In this document: positions 5,761 through 11,546 of the stretch, piece after piece | Position numbering within the stretch: position 1 is the stretch's first letter | Layout: each line of letters opens with the position of its first letter | Assembly: GCA_022717655.1 (NCBI GenBank) | Contig: JAIIAN010000091.1 | Span: 1-11,546, forward strand | Length of the DNA stretch: 11,546 nt | Direction of reading: 5' to 3' | DNA from: Bacillota bacterium | GTDB lineage: Bacteria > Bacillota > Clostridia > Lachnospirales > Lachnospiraceae | Notes under the pieces: model-generated | What the model saw: only the letters and a program-made list of their open reading frames with translations | The model's database searches: none | Told to the model about the DNA's origin: nothing | Translations under genes and position numbers: made by a program

Positions 5761-6807
5761 TTACGAATCCTCTTTGTTATCGATATAACTCTTTCTTAAT
5801 TGTCCACAGGCCCCGTCAATATCCTGACCCATTTCTCTTCTAATAGTAACATTTATTTGGTATTTTTCAAGTTTATTTTTAAAATTTAAGATAACTTTCA
5901 TTTCTGAACGAACGAAATTTCGCTCTTTAATCGGGTTGACCGGAATCAGATTAATGTGGCAGTTTAAGCCCTTTATCAGTTCCGCCAGACGTTTGGCATC
6001 CTCCTGGGAATCATTTTTTCCACCCACCAGACTGTACTCAAATGTGACTCTTCGTCCGGTTTTTTCAAAATAATTTCTGCATGCATCCAGCACTTCATCC
6101 AGACTGTACTTGTTTGCAATCGGCATTAATTCTTGTCTTTTTTCCTGACTCGAAGCGTGAAGCGAGAGTGCCAGCGTAATCTGGAGTTTTTCTTCTGCCA
6201 GTTCATACATCTTCGGTACAATTCCACAAGTGGAAACGGTAATATTTCTCTGGCTGATGTTTAAGCCTTTCTCATCACTTAACATACGGATAAAACGAAG
6301 CAGGGAATCATAATTATCAAGCGGTTCTCCCGTTCCCATTACCACTACGTTTGATACCCGCTCCCCTGAATCTTTCTGAATCTGGTAAATCTGGTCGAGC
6401 ATCTCTGCACTGGTCAGATTTCTGGTCCAGCCTCCAATGGTAGAAGCACAGAAACGGCATCCCATCTTACAGCCAACCTGAGAAGAAATACACACGCTGT
6501 TTCCATGATGATAGCGCATCAGCACACTCTCTACCACATTTCCATCGGAAAGTGCAAACAGATACTTTCTCGTTCCATCGATTTTAGAAACCTGGACTTC
6601 TACTTTTTTTAAAGCAGTCAGCGCACAGTTTTCTTTTAACTTCTGCCTGGACGCTTTTGAGAGATTCGTCATCTCATCAAAATCATCTGCCAGTTTCACG
6701 TGCATCCATTCATAGAGCTGTTTTGCACGAAATGGCTTCTCTCCCAATTCCGAAACGGTGTTTTTGAGTTCTTCAAGAGTCTGGGATTTTATATCTATTT
6801 TTTGCAT
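5761..6807 (-). CDS. rlmN: Radical SAM rRNA/tRNA adenine-C2 methyltransferase
   Basis: RlmN methylates C2 of A2503 in 23S rRNA, and in characterised members also A37 of some tRNAs, which tunes the peptidyl-transferase region and decoding. The 348-residue product has an N-terminal helical RNA-binding part (about 1-90) and a radical SAM barrel. The cluster motif is C-x3-C-x2-C at C113, C117 and C120. The two cysteines needed for the ping-pong reaction are both present: C106, seven residues before the cluster as in E. coli, and C334 in the C-terminal DIDGACGQL. The GTGEPL segment follows the family. The 5-Cys pattern and lack of resistance context favour RlmN over Cfr. AGGAGG (6819-6824), encoded by the last codons of rsmB, is 11 nt from the ATG, slightly long. 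The gap to rsmB is 2 bp and to stp 1 bp. Confidence 0.96.
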   Translation of the reverse strand: MQKIDIKSQTLEELKNTVSELGEKPFRAKQLYEWMHVKLADDFDEMTNLSKASRQKLKENCALTALKKVEVQVSKIDGTRKYLFALSDGNVVESVLMRYHHGNSVCISSQVGCKMGCRFCASTIGGWTRNLTSAEMLDQIYQIQKDSGERVSNVVVMGTGEPLDNYDSLLRFIRMLSDEKGLNISQRNITVSTCGIVPKMYELAEEKLQITLALSLHASSQEKRQELMPIANKYSLDEVLDACRNYFEKTGRRVTFEYSLVGGKNDSQEDAKRLAELIKGLNCHINLIPVNPIKERNFVRSEMKVILNFKNKLEKYQINVTIRREMGQDIDGACGQLRKSYIDNKEDS

Positions 6808-6809
6808 CG

Positions 6810-8162
6810 TTATTCCATCCTCCTAAGTCTTGCCATAAAAAATCCATCGCTCTTATGGATTCCCGGAAGCATCTGCAAGTAGCCGTCTTTCGTTGTTTTA
6901 CAGTGAAGTTCTTCGCTGATATAAGGCTCAATGCTTTCTAATTCATAAGGATAATTTGAAATAAACCAGGCAACATTTCCGACATTTTCTTCTTTGGTAA
7001 GCGTACAGGTACTATAAATCAAGACCCCGCCTGGTTTTACATAGCAGGCTGCCTTTTCTAAGATTTCTCTTTGAAGTGGAACTAAGGATTTGATTTTTTC
7101 CAAAGTCATATTGTATTTGATATCTTTCTTTCTTCCGATTACTCCAAGTCCCGAACACGGAACATCTGCAATCACGACATCTGCCTGGTCCATAATCGCA
7201 GAGTCAAATACCGTTGCATCTTTTACACGAGCCTCAATATTGTGAAATCCCATGCGGGTAATATTTTCCTGAATCAAGTCTACTTTTTTCTGACTGACAT
7301 CTCTGGAACTGATTTTTCCAGTTCCATTTAATTTATCTGCCACCGCAAGGGTCTTTCCTCCCGGTGCCGCACATAAATCCACTACAAAATCTCCGGCTTT
7401 TACACCTGCAATCTCAGCCACAAGCATGGAGCTGACATCCTGCACCTGTATTTTTCCGGTACGAAATGCTTCCAGTGCCGGAAGATAATCATAGCCACTT
7501 AAGTAATATGCATTTTCCAGATAAGGTGCTTTTTCTACCTGTACGCCTTCTGATTTTAAACTCTCCAGTACTTTTTCTTTATTAATCTCAGACTTGCGAA
7601 TCCGGACAGTAAGTGGTCTTTCCTGCATAAAAGAAGCCAGAATTTTTTCTGTCTTTTCAAATCCAAACTCTTTTAAAAACTTTTCTGCCATCCATTCCGG
7701 TACCGAATATTCAATCGAAAGATATTCTTTTTCATTCGATTTTTCCGGAAATACAATGCTCTTTCTTTTTCTTGCCATCTGTCTAAGCACGCCATTGATA
7801 AAACCGGTCAGATTATAAAATCCTTTTTTTCTGGTTAATTTCACTGCTTCATCGCAGACTGCATTATCCGGAATCGAATCCATAAAGAACATCTGATAGA
7901 CACTGCTTCTTAAAATTTCACGAATCACCGGTTTCATTTTTTCTACTTTGATTTTAGAAAACTGATTAATCATATAATCAATCCTAATCCGGTTTTCCTG
8001 TGTTCCTTCACATACTTTTGTAATAAATGCTCTTTCCTGTTTTTCCAAATACTGGTATTTTTCCAGTGTATTGCGAATTGCGATGTGACCATACTGACCC
8101 TCTTTGTTAATCTCAAGCAATGTCTGCAATACTAATTCTCTTGTATTTACCTGAACTGCCAT
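6810..8162 (-). CDS. rsmB: 16S rRNA (cytosine-967-C5)-methyltransferase
   Basis: RsmB (Sun/Fmu) makes m5C967 in helix 31 of 16S rRNA near the P site. The 450-residue protein has an N-terminal NusB-like helical RNA-binding domain (about 1-140), a linker with the N1 region, and a Rossmann SAM methyltransferase. Motif I is DLCAAPGGK at 262-270, motif IV DVPCSG at 333-338 and motif VI YSTCT at 383-387. Both cysteines of the m5C mechanism are present: C386 as the likely nucleophile and C336 for product release. The C-terminal GFFMARLRR is typical. The start at 8162 is 1 bp after the fmt stop, with GGGG about 9 nt before. Its order directly after fmt is the same as in E. coli (def-fmt-rsmB), a very old linkage. 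Confidence 0.96.
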   Translation of the reverse strand: MAVQVNTRELVLQTLLEINKEGQYGHIAIRNTLEKYQYLEKQERAFITKVCEGTQENRIRIDYMINQFSKIKVEKMKPVIREILRSSVYQMFFMDSIPDNAVCDEAVKLTRKKGFYNLTGFINGVLRQMARKRKSIVFPEKSNEKEYLSIEYSVPEWMAEKFLKEFGFEKTEKILASFMQERPLTVRIRKSEINKEKVLESLKSEGVQVEKAPYLENAYYLSGYDYLPALEAFRTGKIQVQDVSSMLVAEIAGVKAGDFVVDLCAAPGGKTLAVADKLNGTGKISSRDVSQKKVDLIQENITRMGFHNIEARVKDATVFDSAIMDQADVVIADVPCSGLGVIGRKKDIKYNMTLEKIKSLVPLQREILEKAACYVKPGGVLIYSTCTLTKEENVGNVAWFISNYPYELESIEPYISEELHCKTTKDGYLQMLPGIHKSDGFFMARLRRME

Positions 8163-8163
8163 C

Positions 8164-9105
8164 TTATTTATCCCCTAATGTCAGACCTTTATCAATCGGG
8201 TATCCACGAAGGAAAGAAGCCGTATCCATCCGTTTTTTTCCTTCTAACTGTAATTCTTTGATGTTCAAACAGCCCTCTTTTGTCTTAACAAGAAGTCCGT
8301 TTTTATCTGCACGCAGAATCTGTCCTGCCTGCATGTTCTCTGCCTCTTCTTCTAACACTTCGGCACTCCAGATTTTTAAATTTTTTCCATTCATGCTGGT
8401 GTATGCACTTGGCCATGGATTTAAACCACGGACTAACTGTTCAATCTCTTTTGCCGGACGATTCCAGTCAATTTTTCCCATCTGTTTGCTAATCATTTTT
8501 GCATAAGGTGTGGTACTTTCTTCCGGCTGAGGGGTGCGCACTGCCACTCCAGCCTCTAAATCAGCCATTACTTTTACGCAAAGTTTTGCTCCGGCAATGC
8601 TTAATTTATCAAACAGGCTTCCACCGGTTTCTTCTTTTTCAATCGGTACAACCACTTTATCAATCATGTCGCCGGTATCCAGTCCCTCATCCATCTGCAT
8701 GATGGTGACACCTGATTCCTTATCGCCATTAATGACAGCCCACTGAATCGGAGCTGCGCCTCGATAAGCCGGCAGTAAAGAGGCATGTACATTGATGCAT
8801 CCGTATTTTGGAAGCTCTAAAATTTCTTTTGAAATAATCTGCCCAAAGGCTGCCACCACAATGACATCCGGTGCAATCTCTTCTAAAATTTTGACAAATT
8901 CTTCTGCTCTTACTTTTAACGGCTGATAAACTGGAATCTCATATTTTAATGCAGCTTCTTTTACAGGAGTTGGCATCAAAGTCTTTCCTCTGCCCTTTGG
9001 TTTATCCGGCTGAGTGACAACTCCTACCACCTCATGTCCTGCTTTTACAATTTCTTCTAATGTTCCAACTGCAAAATCAGGTGTTCCCATGAAAACAACT
9101 TTCAT
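8164..9105 (-). CDS. fmt: Methionyl-tRNA formyltransferase
   Basis: The enzyme adds a formyl group from 10-formyl-tetrahydrofolate to initiator Met-tRNA. The 313 residues match the family length. The N-terminal Rossmann-like part starts MKVVFMGTPDFAV and carries the tRNA-contacting loop around KPKGRGK (35-41). The catalytic Asn, His and Asp are N105, H107 and D143, within NVHASLLPAYRG (105-116) and DEGLDTGD (139-146). The C-terminal beta-barrel (about 205-313) includes RGLNPWPSAY, also typical. The ATG at 9105 directly follows the def stop with no gap. Its AGGAGG (9114-9119), 8 nt upstream, is made by the Glu codons that end def, so fmt is probably translated by the same or re-initiating ribosomes. 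Confidence 0.97.
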   Translation of the reverse strand: MKVVFMGTPDFAVGTLEEIVKAGHEVVGVVTQPDKPKGRGKTLMPTPVKEAALKYEIPVYQPLKVRAEEFVKILEEIAPDVIVVAAFGQIISKEILELPKYGCINVHASLLPAYRGAAPIQWAVINGDKESGVTIMQMDEGLDTGDMIDKVVVPIEKEETGGSLFDKLSIAGAKLCVKVMADLEAGVAVRTPQPEESTTPYAKMISKQMGKIDWNRPAKEIEQLVRGLNPWPSAYTSMNGKNLKIWSAEVLEEEAENMQAGQILRADKNGLLVKTKEGCLNIKELQLEGKKRMDTASFLRGYPIDKGLTLGDK

Positions 9106-9588
9106 TTATTCTTCCTCCTCGTAACTGACACGGTGCAGTTCCCCTTCTACCAGCTCTGTATACAATTTTCCATGCAAATGGTCTGTCTCATGGCAGATGG
9201 CTCTGGCTAACAGTTCTGTTCCTTCTAAGATAAATTCTTCCATATTTTCGTCATAAGCTTTTACTTTTACATAATCCGGTCTTGTCACCACACCTGACAT
9301 TCCCGGCACACTTAAGCATCCCTCTTCTCCTGTCTGACTGCCGGATGTTTCAAGGATTTCCGGATTGATTAACACATGTAACTCTTCTCCGTCTGCGCTG
9401 GTGTCAATGACAACAATCTGTTTTAACACTCCAACCTGCGGTGCGGCAAGACCTACTCCGTTTGCATCATACATCGTCTCAATCATATCCTCGATTAAAT
9501 CACGGATTTTTGGTGTTACCGCATCTACTTTTCTACATTCTTTTTCTAAAATGGTATCTCCCTGCACTCTAATCTGTCTTAATGCCAT
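9106..9588 (-). CDS. def: Peptide deformylase
   Basis: A metal (usually Fe2+) hydrolase that removes the formyl group from new proteins at the ribosome exit, undoing what Fmt adds. The 160-residue protein shows the three family motifs: GVGLAAPQVG at 44-53, EGCLSVP at 89-95 with metal ligand C91, and HETDHLHG at 133-140 with ligands H133 and H137 and catalytic E134. Length and EGCLSVP point to a type 1 enzyme. AAGGAG (9599-9604) lies 10 nt before the ATG. The protein ends in four or more glutamates whose GAA/GAG codons contain the fmt ribosome binding site. It is separated from priA by 71 bp, the only real gap in the operon. Confidence 0.97.
   Translation of the reverse strand: MALRQIRVQGDTILEKECRKVDAVTPKIRDLIEDMIETMYDANGVGLAAPQVGVLKQIVVIDTSADGEELHVLINPEILETSGSQTGEEGCLSVPGMSGVVTRPDYVKVKAYDENMEEFILEGTELLARAICHETDHLHGKLYTELVEGELHRVSYEEEE
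9114..9119 (-). promoter_or_regulatory. fmt ribosome binding site in the Glu tail of def
   Basis: A perfect AGGAGG, 8 nt before the fmt ATG, lies within the GAG-GAG-GAA codons that end def. The protein's acidic tail and the signal for the next gene are the same bases, so either could be driving the sequence. Confidence 0.8.
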
Positions 9589-9659
9589 GTCTTTCTTACT
9601 CCTTTTCTACTACAAATCTATTTACTGTCCACAAATTGTTTTGCTGTGCAACAGCTTAC
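9589..9659 (-). other. priA-def intergenic gap, no clear promoter or terminator
   Basis: This 71-bp gap is the longest in the window. It contains the def ribosome binding site (AAGGAG, 9599-9604) and a small 5-bp hairpin with a 3-nt loop (9643-9655) just after the priA stop. No T run follows the hairpin on the minus strand. I found no -35/-10 pair with good match and spacing, so priA and def probably share a transcript, but a weak promoter cannot be excluded. Confidence 0.5.
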
Positions 9660-11546
9660 TTAATTCATGTCAAACTGGATATAAATCTTTTCAAATCCTT
9701 TATTGATTTGAATATAGCGTTCCAGTCTTTCCATAATTTTAATCAAAATTTCTTTATTGCCATGCCGAAGATGCAGTACCATACGATACATATCCTGTAT
9801 CTTGGAAATGCTCTGCGGTGCCGGTCCTACAATGAATAAATCATCTTTTTTATAAATACTTTCAATATATTTCCGACAGTATGTCAATCCTTCCAAAAGC
9901 AGAGCTTCCTCTGCTGAACTTCCCGAAATCGTCAGCATCGCTTTTGCCGGCGGATATCCCATCAGACTGCGGTAAACGATTTCCTGTTCAAAAAACTGCT
10001 CATAATCCTGCTTTGCCGAAGTTACAATACTATAATGTTCCGGCTGATAGGTCTGAATCACAGCCTCTCCTGCAAACCTGCCACGTCCTGCTCGGCCGAC
10101 TGCCTGCGTTAAAAGCTGAAACGTACGCTCGGAAGCCCGATAATCTCCTGCATTTAAGGATAAATCTGCCGCAATGACTCCAACCAGTGTTACATTTGGA
10201 AAATCATGCCCTTTTACAATCATCTGCGTTCCAATTAAAATATCTGCTTCCTGTGCAGAAAACGCAGATAAAATTTTCTCGTGGTCGTCTTTCTTTTTTG
10301 TCGTATCAGCGTCCATCCGAAGAATCCGTGCTTTCGGAAAAAAAAGATGCGCCTGTTCTTCTATCTGCTGTGTTCCTGCTTTAAAGCCTCCAATATAAGG
10401 AGAACCACAGGATGGACATTCTTTTACATTTGGAATCGTGTATCCGCAGTAATGGCAAATCAGCTTTCCATTTCTGTGCGAAGTCAGGGATACATCACAA
10501 TGCGGACATTTCATCACATGCCCGCACGCCCGACAGCTCACAAATCCGGTGTAGCCTCTTCGATTTAAAAATAACATCACCTGCTGTTTTTTCTCAAGCC
10601 GTTCTCTTATCTTTTCCTGTAAACTCTGACTGAATACAGAGCGGTTTCCTGCTTTTAATTCTTCTGCCAGATTTACAATCGTCACTTCCGGCATCACCTG
10701 ATTTTGATAGCGGGATTTTAACGTGACAAGCCGATACTCTCCTCTTCTTGCACGTTCATAAGACTCAATCGTAGGCGTTGCTGAACCCATAATAACGTTT
10801 GCCGTTTCCAGTCTGGCTCTCTCTACTGCAGTTTCTCTTGCATGATAACACGGAGTTTTCTCGCTTTTATAAGAAGCTTCCTGTTCTTCATCTATGACAA
10901 TCAGCCCAAGATTTGGAAACGGCGTAAATAGAGCGGAACGTGGTCCTACAATAATTGAAATCTCTCCATTTTTTGCCCGCTCCATCTGGTCATAACGCTC
11001 TCCAGCCGAAAGCCTTGAATGTAAGAATGAAACGCAGTTTCCAAAACAGGCGCAGAAACGGTCTACGGTCTGATAAGTCAGCGCAATCTCAGGAATCAGC
11101 ACAATTGCCTGCTTTCCTTCCCGAAGTACCATCTCTATCAGCTTCATATAGACTTCTGTCTTTCCGCTTCCTGTCACGCCATGAAGCAGAACCGGACGTG
11201 GAAACGGCTGTTCCCATTCCTCTAAAATCTCAAGTACTGCCCTGTCCTGTTCTTCATTTAACTGCTTTGAAACCGTTTTTGCTGTTTTGTGGTGCACAGG
11301 GTCACGGTATACTTTCTGATTTTCAATCTGAATGATTCCGCTTTCTTCTATTTTTTTGATTCCGGCACCGGAAAGCTTTAAGTTTCCCGTTGCCTCTGTA
11401 TACGAAAGTGCTTCTTTTAAAATCAATGCCTCTAAGAGCCTTGCCTTTGCCTTATAGTGCTTTCTTTCCCATTCTTCTAAGAGTGCTTTGGCCTCTTTTT
11501 TCCCAATTTTAAGCCGAATGGTCCGATTTTCTTTCTGCTGTTTTTT
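9660..11546 (-). CDS. priA: Primosomal protein N' (replication restart helicase PriA), 5' end missing
   Basis: PriA recognises stalled or broken replication forks and reloads the replicative helicase. The frame is open to the window edge: 628 residues remain, so about 100-110 N-terminal residues (the 3'-end DNA-binding domain) lie outside. The part present begins in the winged-helix region, then a superfamily 2 helicase core: Walker A GVTGSGKT (residues 123-130 of the part seen), DEEQ as motif II, GSATPTIES as motif III, and GTQMIVKGHDF and QAVGRAGRG as motifs V and VI. Between the helicase lobes sit eight cysteines in four C-x2-C pairs (about 10407-10540), the zinc sites for primosome assembly. 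A C-terminal domain ends at QFDMN. The apparent start at 11426 is a TTG inside the gene and is not the real start. Confidence 0.96.
   Translation of the reverse strand, partial: KKQQKENRTIRLKIGKKEAKALLEEWERKHYKAKARLLEALILKEALSYTEATGNLKLSGAGIKKIEESGIIQIENQKVYRDPVHHKTAKTVSKQLNEEQDRAVLEILEEWEQPFPRPVLLHGVTGSGKTEVYMKLIEMVLREGKQAIVLIPEIALTYQTVDRFCACFGNCVSFLHSRLSAGERYDQMERAKNGEISIIVGPRSALFTPFPNLGLIVIDEEQEASYKSEKTPCYHARETAVERARLETANVIMGSATPTIESYERARRGEYRLVTLKSRYQNQVMPEVTIVNLAEELKAGNRSVFSQSLQEKIRERLEKKQQVMLFLNRRGYTGFVSCRACGHVMKCPHCDVSLTSHRNGKLICHYCGYTIPNVKECPSCGSPYIGGFKAGTQQIEEQAHLFFPKARILRMDADTTKKKDDHEKILSAFSAQEADILIGTQMIVKGHDFPNVTLVGVIAADLSLNAGDYRASERTFQLLTQAVGRAGRGRFAGEAVIQTYQPEHYSIVTSAKQDYEQFFEQEIVYRSLMGYPPAKAMLTISGSSAEEALLLEGLTYCRKYIESIYKKDDLFIVGPAPQSISKIQDMYRMVLHLRHGNKEILIKIMERLERYIQINKGFEKIYIQFDMN

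Noticed and set aside
9643..9655. Small hairpin after the priA stop as a terminator
   Set aside because: The stem is only 5 bp with a 3-nt loop and no T run follows on the minus strand.
10955..11335. 126-residue open frame on the plus strand opposite priA
   Set aside because: It is the complement of well-conserved PriA helicase codons, is rich in Pro, Ser and Leu as such shadows are, and shows no domain. The same holds for the plus-strand frames at 836-1162, 8120-8506 and 9365-9706.

Overview
The window looks like chromosomal DNA from a low-GC Firmicute. A Lachnospiraceae-type Clostridium relative is the best guess, from the AT-leaning codon use, the strong AGGAGG-type ribosome binding sites, the ThiN-type thiamine pyrophosphokinase and the Firmicute gene order priA-def-fmt-rsmB-rlmN-stp-prkC-rsgA-rpe-thiN. 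Genus cannot be fixed by eye.

Layout. Positions 3-548 (+ strand) hold the 3' part of a six-helix-type potassium channel gene that ends in a small TrkA_C-like domain. It converges on a long minus-strand operon, and the two gene ends share an inverted repeat and a probable terminator (548-599). The rest of the window is that operon, read from right to left: priA (5' end cut by the window edge), a 71-bp gap, then def, fmt, rsmB, rlmN, stp, prkC, rsgA, rpe and thiN. From def onward the genes are packed with gaps of 0-10 bp or overlaps of 1, 7 and 29 bp, so they very probably form one transcript with translational coupling. No gene-free stretch exceeds 71 bp. I see no tRNA, rRNA, CRISPR array, insertion sequence, phage gene or riboswitch.

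How the genes work together. def and fmt handle the N-formyl-methionine cycle of initiation. rsmB and rlmN methylate rRNA (rlmN probably also tRNA). rsgA is a late 30S assembly GTPase. stp and prkC are the PP2C phosphatase and PASTA-domain Ser/Thr kinase pair that senses cell-wall fragments. rpe and thiN supply the pentose phosphate pathway and thiamine pyrophosphate, the cofactor of transketolase, which uses the Rpe product. PriA restarts stalled replication forks. The operon therefore joins translation, ribosome maturation, envelope signalling and central metabolism.

No new multi-gene system is evident; this is a conserved housekeeping operon. The most unusual signal is a perfect 14-bp inverted repeat with a 6-nt loop inside the start of rsgA (2730-2763). 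Lesser points are a cysteine pair confined to the first PASTA repeat of PrkC, an extra beta-rich C-terminal region in PrkC, the channel's TrkA_C-like tail, and the 29-bp rpe/thiN overlap that fixes the thiN start.
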